A DNA stretch of 64,000 nucleotides from Rhodanobacter lindaniclasticus (lineage in GTDB: Bacteria > Pseudomonadota > Gammaproteobacteria > Xanthomonadales > Rhodanobacteraceae): NCBI RefSeq assembly GCF_004799035.1, contig NZ_MWIO01000014.1, positions 62,001 to 126,000 on the forward strand. Direction: 5' to 3'. Each line of letters starts with the position of its first letter. The first letter of the stretch is position 1. The notes beneath the pieces are model-generated. The model was not told the origin of the DNA, ran no database searches, and was given only the letters and a program-made list of their open reading frames with translations. Shown here one piece after another: positions 26,314 through 39,011 of this stretch. The position numbers were made by a program, and so were the translations under genes.

Positions 26314-28443
26314 TCAGTGGATCGACATGGGCATGGTGGCAATCGTCGACCAGTCATTGCCGTCGGGATAACCAACCACTACGTGGAAGGAATACTTCCC
26401 TGGTGGCAGCGGGTTGCCGTCATAACCGCGCACCGTGGCCTGCACCTTGATCAGGCCGCTGGCCTCGCCCGCAGGTACGAACAATCGCGCCGACCGCTCG
26501 CCGAGCCAGGCCGACTCCCCCGGCCGGGTCACAAACGCTTTCAGGTTGACGACAGTCGGGAATCCGGACCGGGTGGAATATCGCAAGGTGACGCGATGCG
26601 TCCCCAGATAAGGCCACAGCGTCCGCAGGTACGGAAGGGTCGATACGATGTAGTAGGCCTTAGCCCGCATGGAGGCATGCGGGAAGCTCAGCTGTTTGCG
26701 CGGGTCGCCCAAGCCGAGATGTACCTTCGCCTTGAACGCCTGAGCATCGATCTTCGTGCACTTGGCCGGCTCCGGTACCTTTGCCGCCTCGTTGAAATTG
26801 CAATACAGCTGCTCCAACCCCGCGCTGCTCTGGCGGAGGGCCAGATGATCCTCGAATTGCTGGCTCTGCCGCGCAGGGTCGCCGGGTCGGGAGATGACGA
26901 GGGTGGCATCCGGGTTGATCATTCTGGCCTGCGTGCGCAAGAACAGGGGATCACCATCATCGATATTGAGAATGATCTTTCCGCGGAAGGGCTGCCTCGG
27001 CTGATCGAGCCGGGAGCGCCATTGGAATGCATGGCTCGAACCGGCGGATTGATGGACACGTGTGATGCCTATCCCTCCCGTCAGCAAGATCCCGCACACC
27101 AGCATGCCAGCGAGGCGCGGCTGCCAGCGGAACGACAACACAAGCACTACGTTGACGAGGGCAAAACCCCACAGCAGGTGGCCGGTGTCCAGTTGCCATG
27201 AGGGCGTGCGATAAGTGAACAATCCCGCCACCAAGGTCCAATAGGTTGCCTGCGGGAGCCTCGCCACCAAGTGCATCGCCAGGGGAACGGCCAGCAGCGC
27301 CAGTACCAGCGAAATCACTGCAAACCTGGGGACCGCGCGTGGCCTTTCGATGCACCAAACCAGGCCGAACGCCAGGAAGGGCAGCACCAGTGGATCGCTG
27401 TAGCGGCCGTAGAACACGTGGTGCGGACCACTCGGCATGCTACCCATGGAAATCACGATCAGCGCATAACCGCCCAGCAGTGCCAGCAGCAGGAACATCA
27501 GCGCACTGGAGGCGTCCACTTCTCCCCGAGCGTGGCGTTGCCTGGCTTGGGTCAGCACGGCCCAGACACCAGGAACCAGCAGGCCCAGAGTAGCGATGAG
27601 CAGGTAGGCGAACTGCCCGGCGGCTGCCTCCAGCATGGTCAGCAGCGTCGATGGATGACGAAAGCGCCGAGCCAGTTCCAGCACCATCTTGGCGAGCGAA
27701 TCCTGCGCGCCATGGAGTTCACCGCGATAGACGTGTTCGATGAAATAATTCTTGAGCAGGTTGCCCAGAATCATGATCAACGCAAAGACGGCCACACATG
27801 CCAGTGCACGTACCTTGCGTCCATCCATCCGGACCTGGTAACCGAGCACCATCAGGCCCGCAATGCAGAGGACGATCAGTCGCGAGTGGATGTAGTAACA
27901 ACTTGCAAGCAGCACGGCGTAGAGCACCGCATCCAGATAACCGGAGTCGGCGCGCCCCATCCTGGCCACCTGGATCGCCACCAGCCAGGGCAACACGGCA
28001 ATCAGCGATTCCGACCAGGTGAAGTGCACGTAGAACACCAGCGACGGGTACAGCAGCACGGCCGCTACCGCGATGTAACGATTCACGCTGTTCGTGACGA
28101 ACTTTTTCAGAAACGCGTTGGCGAGGATCCCGGCAGCGATCACCAGAAACACGTTCAGGAACTGTGCGGCGTGATACCAGCTGGTCGGTTTGACCAGCAT
28201 GTAGATCGGTGTGAGGAACAGGGAGTACCCGTAGCTGTACCAGGGGAGGCCCTGTGCGACATTTGACCAATCGTGCCCGGCCAGGTAAGCGGCGATCACG
28301 GAGTACCCGAACTCGTCAGGCACCATCAAGGGCGCGGAATAACCCCGGAGCATCCTCACGTAGTAGGCAGCAATCACGATCAGCAGCAGCGCAAGTACGC
28401 CGCCGCGATTCTTTGCTCCGGCAAGCCATTCAGTCCACTTCAT
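26314..28443 (-). CDS. Polytopic membrane protein, GT-C (GT39-like) glycosyltransferase candidate
   Basis: A 709-residue protein with about 11-12 hydrophobic helices in the first 480 residues and a soluble C-terminal part of about 220 residues that ends in beta-rich sequence ([20 protein letters not shown]). The first periplasmic loop has an acidic motif (LMVPDEFGY), as in GT-C enzymes that use polyprenyl-phosphate sugars. I recognise the fold, not a specific family. It probably adds a sugar to a glycan on the periplasmic side. The ATG at 28443 (GGAG 5 bases upstream) is preferred to GTG at 28449. It lies between xanA and a GT4-GT2 gene on one strand. Confidence 0.65.
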   Translation of the reverse strand: MKWTEWLAGAKNRGGVLALLLIVIAAYYVRMLRGYSAPLMVPDEFGYSVIAAYLAGHDWSNVAQGLPWYSYGYSLFLTPIYMLVKPTSWYHAAQFLNVFLVIAAGILANAFLKKFVTNSVNRYIAVAAVLLYPSLVFYVHFTWSESLIAVLPWLVAIQVARMGRADSGYLDAVLYAVLLASCYYIHSRLIVLCIAGLMVLGYQVRMDGRKVRALACVAVFALIMILGNLLKNYFIEHVYRGELHGAQDSLAKMVLELARRFRHPSTLLTMLEAAAGQFAYLLIATLGLLVPGVWAVLTQARQRHARGEVDASSALMFLLLALLGGYALIVISMGSMPSGPHHVFYGRYSDPLVLPFLAFGLVWCIERPRAVPRFAVISLVLALLAVPLAMHLVARLPQATYWTLVAGLFTYRTPSWQLDTGHLLWGFALVNVVLVLSFRWQPRLAGMLVCGILLTGGIGITRVHQSAGSSHAFQWRSRLDQPRQPFRGKIILNIDDGDPLFLRTQARMINPDATLVISRPGDPARQSQQFEDHLALRQSSAGLEQLYCNFNEAAKVPEPAKCTKIDAQAFKAKVHLGLGDPRKQLSFPHASMRAKAYYIVSTLPYLRTLWPYLGTHRVTLRYSTRSGFPTVVNLKAFVTRPGESAWLGERSARLFVPAGEASGLIKVQATVRGYDGNPLPPGKYSFHVVVGYPDGNDWSTIATMPMSIH

Positions 28444-28530
28444 GTCCACTCCACGCTTCGAGCAATGCAGCTCGTGATCGTCGTCCGGATGAGACCGCGC
28501 GACGAGAGAGCCCGCGAGCGATCAAGGCTT

Positions 28531-30570
28531 TCACTTCCCCGGCAGGAACGCCGCCATCCAGTCCGGCATGTTCACGCCATACACCTCCAGGCCGCGCCGC
28601 AGATTCAGCCCGAAACCATCGGTCTTGCGATAGTGTCCTTCCATGAAGAACAGTTGTCGGTACTTCTCGGGATGCTTCTTGAGCAGCAACGCGTCCTTCT
28701 CGAAGAAGCGGTTGCGCTCGGCCTGTGACTCGCGCTGGATGTCGCGGCGCTGTGCCGGGTGGAACACTTCCACGCCGGTCGCGTAGGGCACCTCGCCGAT
28801 GGCCTGCAGGCGCCAGCCGAAGTCGGTGTCTTCGCGGAAATGGGGGGTGTCGAAAGCGGGATCGAAACCATCGAGTTGCTGGAATGCAGTGCTGCGTACC
28901 ATCAGGTTCGCGGTCATGAAGCCGATGCCTTCGAAGCCGACATTGGTGACCGGCCGCCATTCCGGTTCGTCGATGTGATCGGAGCGGATCAGACCCTCCA
29001 CGCCAACGACGGTCGGTGACTCAAACCAAGCCCGCCCCTTCCTCAGCCAATCGGCCGCGGGCTCGCAGTCGTCGTCGGTGAAGGCGATGATCCGTCCCGT
29101 CGCGAGGCTGCCGCCCAGGTTGCGCGCGGCCACCGCACCCTTGATCTCGCTGTGCACATAGCGCAACGGGAATCGCCGCACGGCCTGCGCCGCCGGCCAA
29201 GGCGAGGCCGACTGGTCCACCACGATGACCTCGAAATCCCGCTCGGTCTGCGCGTCGAGTTTCAGCATCAACTGGTCGAGCAGATGGTGTCTTTCATAAG
29301 TGGGAATGACGACGGTGAAATGCGGCCTCGGCCCGGACTTCGCAGCGAGCCGGACGGAAAGCTGACGCCCCACCGCCGGCGAGATGCGCTCCCACGCATA
29401 GAAGCTCTCCACGTTCCTGCGTCCGAGCGTCGCGTACTCCCCGCGCCGGCCGGCATCCCCGAGCAAGCCATCCAGTGCCGTGCCAAAGCCGTCGAGTTCG
29501 GCGACGACGAAAGGCGGCACGCCGTGCGAGCAGATGCCGCGCGCGCCGATTCGCGTCGTGACAGTCGGCAGGCCGGCGGCCATGAAGTCGAACATCTTGA
29601 TGCTGGTGCCCGACCCGGCGGACAGCGGGTTCACTGCCACGTCGGCCGCGCGCATCCACGCGTGCTTGGCTTCCTCCTCCAACGTGCCAAGCAGGATGAC
29701 GTTCGAGGGCAGGCTTTTGTTCTGGAGCCGGTCGCAACAGCCGCCGATGAGGGCAAAGGCCACATCGGGGCGGTCACCGGCCAACTCGTCCGCGACGAAT
29801 GCCGCGGCATCGTTGTTGGGGCCGTAGTTCGAGCCAACGAAGATGACCAGCCGCGGCTTGCCCACGCGCAGCACCTTCTTCGCTGCCGCGCGCTGCTCGC
29901 TCGTGGGCAGCTCGTAGGTGAACGCAAAAATGCCATTGGGTGCCACACGCAACTTGTCCCAGCTCACGTCGTAGACGCGGGCGAAGATCTCGCGATCCTC
30001 CTGGGAACAGGCGAGGATCAGATCCGCCTCGCGGCACAGGCGATACTCGAGCGCCACCACGCCACGCACCAGCGGGTCGGCGGCGGGGATGTCGTCATGC
30101 AACGACATCCTGAGCAGGCCTTCCACGTTGTGCGATTCGTAGACGACGAGCTGATCGGCGCGCAGCACTTCGGCCACGGCCGCGTAAGCCCAGGGATGCG
30201 AGAACACCACCACGTCGGCTTCCATGGCGTGCTTGCGGGCCGTGGCAAGGTACTCTTCCGACAGATGCACCTGGTCGGCGAAGGCGATATCGATCACGGT
30301 GCGCCCGGCGGTGCGCCGCGAGAGGGCGGCGGCGGCCTCGTGATGTACGGGCGACAGCGGCACCACGATCTCGCGCAGTCCCGGCGTGAGTTGCTGGTCG
30401 CGGAGGGACTCGCCCGGCCAGTCGTAACTGCCGACATAGGTGCAGGCGATACCCGGGCCCAACGCGTGATACAAGCCCAGCAGGCGCTGCCGCCCGCCGC
30501 CCACCGCCGGCATGATCGGCTGCATGTCGATCACCGTCACCCGCAACTGTTTCCCTGTCACCGCAACCAT
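28531..30570 (-). CDS. Fused glycosyltransferase, GT4 + GT2
   Basis: A 679-residue protein with two catalytic modules. Residues about 10-395 are GT-B/GT4-like: VVYESHNVEGLL, LRVAPNGIF, LVIFVGSNYGPNNDAA and SAGSGTSIKMFDFMAAGLPTV pieces. Residues about 415-640 are GT2 (GT-A): FTVVIPTYERHHLL, FEVIVVDQS, IIAFTDDDCEP (DxD-type) and FREDTDFGWRL. Two domains in one chain suggest two consecutive additions to the repeat unit, as in some O-antigen polymerising transferases. The start at 30570 follows AGGGGG by 9 bases; an ATG 33 codons earlier lies within the upstream gene. Sugar donors unknown. Confidence 0.85.
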   Translation of the reverse strand: MVAVTGKQLRVTVIDMQPIMPAVGGGRQRLLGLYHALGPGIACTYVGSYDWPGESLRDQQLTPGLREIVVPLSPVHHEAAAALSRRTAGRTVIDIAFADQVHLSEEYLATARKHAMEADVVVFSHPWAYAAVAEVLRADQLVVYESHNVEGLLRMSLHDDIPAADPLVRGVVALEYRLCREADLILACSQEDREIFARVYDVSWDKLRVAPNGIFAFTYELPTSEQRAAAKKVLRVGKPRLVIFVGSNYGPNNDAAAFVADELAGDRPDVAFALIGGCCDRLQNKSLPSNVILLGTLEEEAKHAWMRAADVAVNPLSAGSGTSIKMFDFMAAGLPTVTTRIGARGICSHGVPPFVVAELDGFGTALDGLLGDAGRRGEYATLGRRNVESFYAWERISPAVGRQLSVRLAAKSGPRPHFTVVIPTYERHHLLDQLMLKLDAQTERDFEVIVVDQSASPWPAAQAVRRFPLRYVHSEIKGAVAARNLGGSLATGRIIAFTDDDCEPAADWLRKGRAWFESPTVVGVEGLIRSDHIDEPEWRPVTNVGFEGIGFMTANLMVRSTAFQQLDGFDPAFDTPHFREDTDFGWRLQAIGEVPYATGVEVFHPAQRRDIQRESQAERNRFFEKDALLLKKHPEKYRQLFFMEGHYRKTDGFGLNLRRGLEVYGVNMPDWMAAFLPGK

Positions 30571-30586
30571 CCCGCAAGACCCCCTG

Positions 30587-33491
<2,905 letters not shown>

Positions 33492-33495
33492 CGGA

Positions 33496-35388
33496 TCATG
33501 CCCCCTGCCCATGCGCGATCCCCGCCTGCGGCTTGCGCGCCACGATCGCGTAGTCCGGCGCGGCGGTCAGCAGGCCGACGATCCTGTTGATCTGGTTGGC
33601 AGCGGCAATGTCTTCATTCACCGGCTGGATGTCCATGACCCCTCGATTGAGGGTCAACCGGTCGATAACGGCGTGCTCGAAGCCGCGGGCCTCGACGACC
33701 CACTGGAGCAGGGGCGGCGGAATCGGGTTGCGGTGGGTGGGATCCATGTAGAACCAGTACGAGCCGACCGTCAGGTTCTCGGGATTGGGCGTTTCCAGGA
33801 TCAGCACGCCGCCCGGCCGCAGCACCCTCAACGCCTCGTCGACGAGCCGGATGAGCACTTCGTAGGGCAGGTGTTCGACCAGGTGCATCGAGGTGATGGC
33901 GGAAACGGAGTCGCTCTCGAGGCTACGCAGATGGGCGACGGCATCCTGCTCGACGGCGTCGAGACCGAGGGATTGCGCCTCGCCGACCATGACATTGTTC
34001 AAATCCACACCGCGCGAAGCAAAGCCATGCTCGGACAGCACTTCCAGCCATTCGCCACGACCGCAACCGAGATCCACGACCATGCCATCACCAGCCTCCA
34101 CGCCGGCCTCGCGAAATGCATCGAGATAATGCGCGGCGCGCGTCTTGATGTCTTCCCGGCTGCCCCGGAAGGTGTCCTCGAACGATACGTAGTGCGCGTC
34201 CAGCAGGCCGTCGCTCGCCGGCTCCTCGCCGGAACCGGCGGGCGCCGCCGGCGACGGCTCGACCAGCTGCTGATTCATGCGATCGGATAAGGCGACCAGC
34301 CGGCGTTCGACGGCATGCACGGTACGACGATCGCTGGCACCGTCCGTGATCGCCTTTGTCGTCGCCGACAGTGCGGCTTCGAGCTGCTGCTCCAGCCGGG
34401 AACGCGCGGCGGCCTGCTCGGCCAGCATGGATTCGAGCCGAGCGTATGCCTCCGCTTGATCCGCCAGCGCGGATTCGAGCCGAGCGGTCAGTGTCGCCTC
34501 GATCTGCGCCGTCAGCGATACCTGCTCGGCAAGCTGCCGATGCAATTGATCGACAGCGTTGGCAAGAGCGGGCATCTCTTCCGACAGCCGCGCATGCAAC
34601 CGGCGTTGCAATCCGGCGAGGGTATCCAGTTGGTCATCCAGCTGTGCCTGGCGCGTCTCCGTTGCCAAGGCCAGTTCGTTGAGCGCCTGCCCGACTTCGT
34701 GGATTTCCTGCGCCCCGACGGCTTCCATCCTCTGCAGGTGTCCAAACAGCCTGGGCAGGCGGAAGATGGCAATCCCAAGGGCGAGGAACCGACCCAGCAC
34801 CGGGATGTGCCGCCACTGGTGCAGCTTGTAGGGGACCAGAAGCCCATCCACATGCACACCGTGTTGCATGCCTTCATCCGAAAACCGGATGTGGCCAAGA
34901 ATCTCGACCTTGCTGCTGGTCCCGGCGCGCAGCGTGGCGAGATAGTGTGCCCTCTCGGTGGCCGCCGCCGATCGGCGAAGCAGGATCCGGAAGGCGTTGT
35001 CGACGAAGTCCCCGTCGGAGGGACGCATCATCTCGGCCAGCGTGTACTGCGGCTGCAGCGGCAGCGTGCCGGTGGACGACTGCCAGCGAGGCAGGCGGTC
35101 TTCCTCGGGGACCGGAGCGGTGGAAGCCGCGGCGGAAACGGACGTCCCGCCACGCCGCCGCTTCAGCTCGCGGCGCATCCGCTCAAGTACCTCATCGACG
35201 CTCAGGGCGTCGGCCGTCGGCTCGCCTGCCTCGGCGCGCGCCACGTGAGCAGGAGTTAGCAGGGGATCTTCCGCGCTGCCGGTCACTTCACGGCGAACGC
35301 GGGCCATCAGTTCCGCCAGGTCCGGTCCCTCGTGCGCCTGCGCCGGGACTTCGCGGTTGCCCGGTTGCGAAGGGTCAGGACGGTTCAT
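33496..35388 (-). CDS. Methyltransferase with DUF4214-like and coiled-coil regions; O-antigen chain terminator candidate
   Basis: A 630-residue protein. After an acidic, disordered N-terminus, residues about 115-175 look like a DUF4214 repeat (FVDNAFRILLRRSA ... ILGHIRFSDEG). A segment near 185-215 is hydrophobic/basic and may touch the membrane. Residues about 225-375 form a long coiled coil rich in Leu, Ala, Glu and Gln. The C-terminal part (about 395-600) is a class I methyltransferase: MVVDLGCGRGEWLEVLSEHG, GVDLNN, SMHLVEHL and RVLRPGGVLILETPNPENL. It sits directly after wzt, whose C-terminal domain should read a modified chain end, so by analogy with WbdD I infer that it caps O-antigen by methylation, with the coiled coil as a length ruler. 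The domain order is the reverse of WbdD and no kinase is seen. GAGG precedes the ATG. Confidence 0.75.
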   Translation of the reverse strand: MNRPDPSQPGNREVPAQAHEGPDLAELMARVRREVTGSAEDPLLTPAHVARAEAGEPTADALSVDEVLERMRRELKRRRGGTSVSAAASTAPVPEEDRLPRWQSSTGTLPLQPQYTLAEMMRPSDGDFVDNAFRILLRRSAAATERAHYLATLRAGTSSKVEILGHIRFSDEGMQHGVHVDGLLVPYKLHQWRHIPVLGRFLALGIAIFRLPRLFGHLQRMEAVGAQEIHEVGQALNELALATETRQAQLDDQLDTLAGLQRRLHARLSEEMPALANAVDQLHRQLAEQVSLTAQIEATLTARLESALADQAEAYARLESMLAEQAAARSRLEQQLEAALSATTKAITDGASDRRTVHAVERRLVALSDRMNQQLVEPSPAAPAGSGEEPASDGLLDAHYVSFEDTFRGSREDIKTRAAHYLDAFREAGVEAGDGMVVDLGCGRGEWLEVLSEHGFASRGVDLNNVMVGEAQSLGLDAVEQDAVAHLRSLESDSVSAITSMHLVEHLPYEVLIRLVDEALRVLRPGGVLILETPNPENLTVGSYWFYMDPTHRNPIPPPLLQWVVEARGFEHAVIDRLTLNRGVMDIQPVNEDIAAANQINRIVGLLTAAPDYAIVARKPQAGIAHGQGA

Positions 35389-35439
35389 GCGATTTCAACC
35401 TCGATGAATGAAGATCTGCGGCGGGCACGGGCAGCCAGG

Positions 35440-36741
35440 TCACGACGGGGATCGACCGTCCGGCACACGAGCCTCCTGGCCGGCACCGATCCGCGTTACC
35501 GACGCGTCAGCCCGACCGCACGGGGAGATGGTGATCTGCGGTTGTATCCAGGCCATCCCGACGAAGGTAGTACGTTGCGTGTTCGCGACGGTAAACACGA
35601 GCGCGAGATCGCGCCACTCGTAGTTGTTCACCAGGTGCGTTTCGGTGCTCGACAATGCCACAGAGAACGAATACGTCCCCACGCCGAGATTCACCGGGAA
35701 GCGGGCGCGAAACTCGAACTGGTCGCCGGTCTGCGCATTCTCGATGACTTGGTCGGTATAGAACGAATTGGTACCGAATACGGCCTGACCCAGCCGATCG
35801 CGAATCACGTAGCCGACCACCAGCCGAGCCAGCGCGGACTCGACACGAACCCGGATGACCAGGTCGACCGGATCGCCGACCCCCACGAACTCGACACGCT
35901 GGCCCGCGGCGTCCTCGAGCCAGATCGAATCGATCACGGCTTCGCCGGTACCCGACACCGTGACCGCCGCGCCGTCCTCCTGGCGGCTCTGCCGCACCGT
36001 GCTGTTCTCCTTCTCGGAGATCAGCGCATTGTAGAAATCCAGTACTTCCTGCGGCGAGCCGTCGGCGACCAGTCGACCCCGGTCGATCATGACGGCCCGG
36101 TCGCACAGCGCCTGCACGGCGGACTTGTCATGGGAGACGATCAGCAGGGTCGTCCCTTCGTCGCGGAACTCGCGGATCCGCTTGAAACATTTATGCACGA
36201 AATACGCATCGCCGACGGCAAGTGCCTCATCGACGATGAGCACATCGGGCCGCGAGGCGGTCGCCAGGCTGAAGGCGACGCGCATCTGCATGCCACTCGA
36301 GTATGTGCGCACAGGCTCGTCGAAATATGCCCCCACCTCGGCGAACGCCTCGATCCGGGGCAGCAAGGTGCGTATCTCCGCCCTCGAAAAGCCCATGAGC
36401 CCCGCGACGTGTTCGCTGTTCTGTCTGCCGGTCAGATCCGGATCGAAGCCCATGCCGAGCTCCAGGATGGCCGCCACGCGGCCACTCGCCCGCACGGTAC
36501 CCTCGGTGGCGCCCAGCGTACCGGTGATGATCTTGAGCAGCGTGCTCTTGCCCGCGCCGTTCTGGCCGACGATGCCCAATGCCTCGCCTGCGTGCACGGC
36601 AAAACTGATGTTCCGCAAGACCCAGTGGTCCTTGACGTTCGACGAGTGCATGCCGAACCAGCTGCCGAACCGGCGCCACTCGCTGCCGTAATCCCGGAAG
36701 GACTTGCCTACGTTCTGAACTTGCAGGACGACTGCCTTCAC
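35440..36741 (-). CDS. wzt: O-antigen ABC exporter, ATP-binding protein with Wzt C-terminal domain
   Basis: A 433-residue nucleotide-binding subunit of the ABC transporter that exports polyprenyl-linked O-antigen. Walker A GQNGAGKST (about 58-66), signature YSSGMQMRVAF and Walker B VLIVDEALAVGD are intact. Residues about 270-433 form a Wzt_C carbohydrate-binding domain (VGYVIRDRLGQAVFGTNSFY), which in O8/O9a systems recognises the terminal modification of the finished chain. The start is a GTG at 36741 that overlaps the wzm stop (GTGA); the frame is open much further upstream but that part lies inside wzm. Length equals the O9a-type Wzt. Confidence 0.95.
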   Translation of the reverse strand: MKAVVLQVQNVGKSFRDYGSEWRRFGSWFGMHSSNVKDHWVLRNISFAVHAGEALGIVGQNGAGKSTLLKIITGTLGATEGTVRASGRVAAILELGMGFDPDLTGRQNSEHVAGLMGFSRAEIRTLLPRIEAFAEVGAYFDEPVRTYSSGMQMRVAFSLATASRPDVLIVDEALAVGDAYFVHKCFKRIREFRDEGTTLLIVSHDKSAVQALCDRAVMIDRGRLVADGSPQEVLDFYNALISEKENSTVRQSRQEDGAAVTVSGTGEAVIDSIWLEDAAGQRVEFVGVGDPVDLVIRVRVESALARLVVGYVIRDRLGQAVFGTNSFYTDQVIENAQTGDQFEFRARFPVNLGVGTYSFSVALSSTETHLVNNYEWRDLALVFTVANTQRTTFVGMAWIQPQITISPCGRADASVTRIGAGQEARVPDGRSPS

Positions 36742-37532
36742 AGCACGTCCACCATGTCGGGAGCCGCCTTGCGGAACAGCAGCAGCGAACAAGCCAGCAG
36801 GATCAGGGCCGCTACCGTCACCCCCAGCAGGCCATCGGGCTCCGGCGCACGACCATAGACCAGCGTGTCCTGGTAGGCCGCGACGATCCAGTACATGGGA
36901 TTGAACTGCATCGCCGCGTGGAGCCTCTCTGGAATGATGGACGACATGTAGACCACCGGTGTCAGCCAGAACCACAGCTGCAACACCACCATCATGAACT
37001 GGGCTACATCGCGGACGAATACGTTGAGCACACCCATCAGCAGCCCCAGGCCAAGCGAGAATGCCGCGGTCACGAACGTCAGCAAGGGCACCCACAGCAG
37101 CGCGTAGATCGGAAAATGCCCGAGCAACGCGAACACGATCATCATCACGACAAACAACAGGACGTTGTTCACCAGCGCCGAACCCAGCGTGACGATGGGC
37201 AGGCATGCGCGCGGAAACACGATTTTCTTCAACATGCTGCCGTTCTCGACGAAGACCGTCAGCGACCGTGTCACCACCTCGCTGAACAACGACCAGGCCT
37301 GCATGCCAGCCAGCAGGTAGATCGAGTAGGCATAAGGGCTGTCGATACCCGGCAGCTTCGCCACCATGATGCGCGACAGCACCAGGGAGTAGATCAGCAC
37401 TTGGGCCAGCGGCTGCAGGATCATCCACACGGCACCCAGCTTGCTGCGGGCGAAACGCGAGCGCAGGTCGTTCCTGATCGAGGAGACAATGAAATGGCGA
37501 TAGCTCCAGATCGCTCTCGGCATGCCCTTCAT
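36738..37532 (-). CDS. wzm: O-antigen ABC exporter, permease
   Basis: A 264-residue ABC-2 type membrane subunit of the O-antigen exporter with about six helices. IRNDLRSRFARSKLGAVWMI pieces, LAGMQAWSLFSEVVTRS, MLKKIVFPRACLPIV and FVRDVAQFMMVVLQLWFWLTP are typical of Wzm. The ATG at 37532 is chosen because it overlaps the upstream stop (ATGA) and has GGGAGA 7-8 bases before it; earlier ATGs lie inside the GT4 gene. Its presence means chains are completed in the cytoplasm and exported by ABC transport rather than by Wzy polymerisation. Confidence 0.95.
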   Translation of the reverse strand: MKGMPRAIWSYRHFIVSSIRNDLRSRFARSKLGAVWMILQPLAQVLIYSLVLSRIMVAKLPGIDSPYAYSIYLLAGMQAWSLFSEVVTRSLTVFVENGSMLKKIVFPRACLPIVTLGSALVNNVLLFVVMMIVFALLGHFPIYALLWVPLLTFVTAAFSLGLGLLMGVLNVFVRDVAQFMMVVLQLWFWLTPVVYMSSIIPERLHAAMQFNPMYWIVAAYQDTLVYGRAPEPDGLLGVTVAALILLACSLLLFRKAAPDMVDVL

Positions 37533-38962
37533 GGTGCTGTCTCCCATCGACCCGCGCCGTCGGAATGTACTGCGGCCACCGGCGGAATGCCGGCCCGGGA
37601 CGACCGCGATTCGATTCGCCGGATGATTTCCTGCGCCGCCGCGTGCGGTGAAAGCCTGGTGCGGATGTCGTGCGCCGCCCGGGTACCGATGCGGCCCGCA
37701 AAGCCAGGATCCTCCACCAGCCGCCGCATCAGCTCGGCGGCCTGGTCGACGTTGGCTTCGGCCCAGCACTGACCTTCGGGGTGCGGGTACTCACCTTCGC
37801 CTACGGGCACCAGTTGGTAATCGACCAGGCAGCTGTTGTCGGCCGTCATGAACTCCATGTTCCCCGACCATGCGGTGGCGATAGCCGGCTTGCCGAGGCG
37901 CATGCACTCGGCCAGACCGAGACCGAACCCCTCCGCGCGATGCAACGACACGTATGCATCGACACAACGCTGCAACGCACCGAGATCTTCGCGATCAATG
38001 ACGTCATCGCGAAAAATGATTCGCTCATCGGCGCCGACGGCGTTCAGCAATACACGCAACTTTTCCGAATGACGATGGCCATTGCTGGACTTGACCAGCA
38101 ACTTGACGTTCGGTCGTCGGTCGGCGAAGGCACGTCGGAACGCATCGATTGCCGCGCGGGGATTCTTGCGCGCGAGGTAGGAGTTGAAATCGAAGCTGCA
38201 CAGGAAGATGAAGTCATCCTCGTCCAGTCCGAAGTCAGCGCGGGTCAGCCCGCTGTCCGGCGACTGGCCGATCGGCAGTGGGGCACTCCATACCGGCTTG
38301 TCGGTGACCGCGGCCACCGCATGGCGGATAAAGCCCGTCGATACCATCACTTCGTCCACGCGATCCAGCGCGTGACGCCATGCGTCGGGAAACTTCTCCA
38401 GCTCCCAGAACCAGCACGCGATGGTGTGCCGATCACCCAGGCGCTCGCGTCCGATGCTGGCCGTGGCCTGTTCCAGATAATCGGGATTGACGAAAATCAG
38501 GTTGACCCCATACGGCGTCTCGGCGCCGATATGCGGATCGAGGCTGCGATCGTCCATGCCATGCGGTATGTCGATGTCGATGTCGTGGATCGCCACTGGA
38601 TAGCCTTCCGCCAGCAAGGCCCGCGCATACTGCCGCGCGCCCTCGGCGAGGCCGAATTGGCCGCGGGCATAGGCGAAAATATTCACGCCGGAGGCGCCAG
38701 CATGAGCACCCCCGGCGATTGCCGCCACCGGCTCGGGCGGGCGAGGTTCACGAGCCCACCCTGCGGTTCGCGCGAACTTCAGTTGTTGGCCGGCACGCGC
38801 CACCAGCACCTCCGACGTGCGATTGCGCAACCGTGCCGGGAAATGGCGATACATAGCCTTGAGCCAGGGCTGCCGGCGTATCCATGCCGATAGGTTCAAG
38901 AGCGCGATGCCGATGGCCCTCCTTTGCTTGCTCACGGTGCTTACCTGCTGTGGTCTGTTCAT
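37529..38962 (-). CDS. Glycosyltransferase family 4
   Basis: A 477-residue GT4-type glycosyltransferase. An N-terminal extension of about 90 basic residues precedes the GT-B part: VNIFAYARGQFGLAEGARQY, IACWFWELEKFPDAW, LCSFDFNSYLARKNPRAAID and VSLHRAEGFGLGLAECMRLGKP with the E-x7-E signature. Such proteins are frequent next to wzm/wzt in O-antigen clusters. The start at 38962 (MNRPQQ) is chosen because upstream codons run into metB; a purine-rich GGCGGAA precedes it. First gene of the minus-strand block after metB. Acceptor and donor unknown. Confidence 0.85.
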   Translation of the reverse strand: MNRPQQVSTVSKQRRAIGIALLNLSAWIRRQPWLKAMYRHFPARLRNRTSEVLVARAGQQLKFARTAGWAREPRPPEPVAAIAGGAHAGASGVNIFAYARGQFGLAEGARQYARALLAEGYPVAIHDIDIDIPHGMDDRSLDPHIGAETPYGVNLIFVNPDYLEQATASIGRERLGDRHTIACWFWELEKFPDAWRHALDRVDEVMVSTGFIRHAVAAVTDKPVWSAPLPIGQSPDSGLTRADFGLDEDDFIFLCSFDFNSYLARKNPRAAIDAFRRAFADRRPNVKLLVKSSNGHRHSEKLRVLLNAVGADERIIFRDDVIDREDLGALQRCVDAYVSLHRAEGFGLGLAECMRLGKPAIATAWSGNMEFMTADNSCLVDYQLVPVGEGEYPHPEGQCWAEANVDQAAELMRRLVEDPGFAGRIGTRAAHDIRTRLSPHAAAQEIIRRIESRSSRAGIPPVAAVHSDGAGRWETAP

Positions 38963-39011
38963 GATGCGTTCCGCCCAGTCTCCCCACTGGGCACGCGACG
39001 TGTCGTAGTGT

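Noticed and set aside
33496-35388. Reading the coiled-coil methyltransferase as a full WbdD orthologue
   Set aside because: No kinase domain is visible and the coiled coil lies before the methyltransferase, so only functional analogy is claimed.
35440-37701. A 753-codon minus-strand frame that would make Wzt much longer
   Set aside because: The part before 36741 is the shadow frame of wzm; GTG 36741 overlaps the wzm stop and gives the usual Wzt length.
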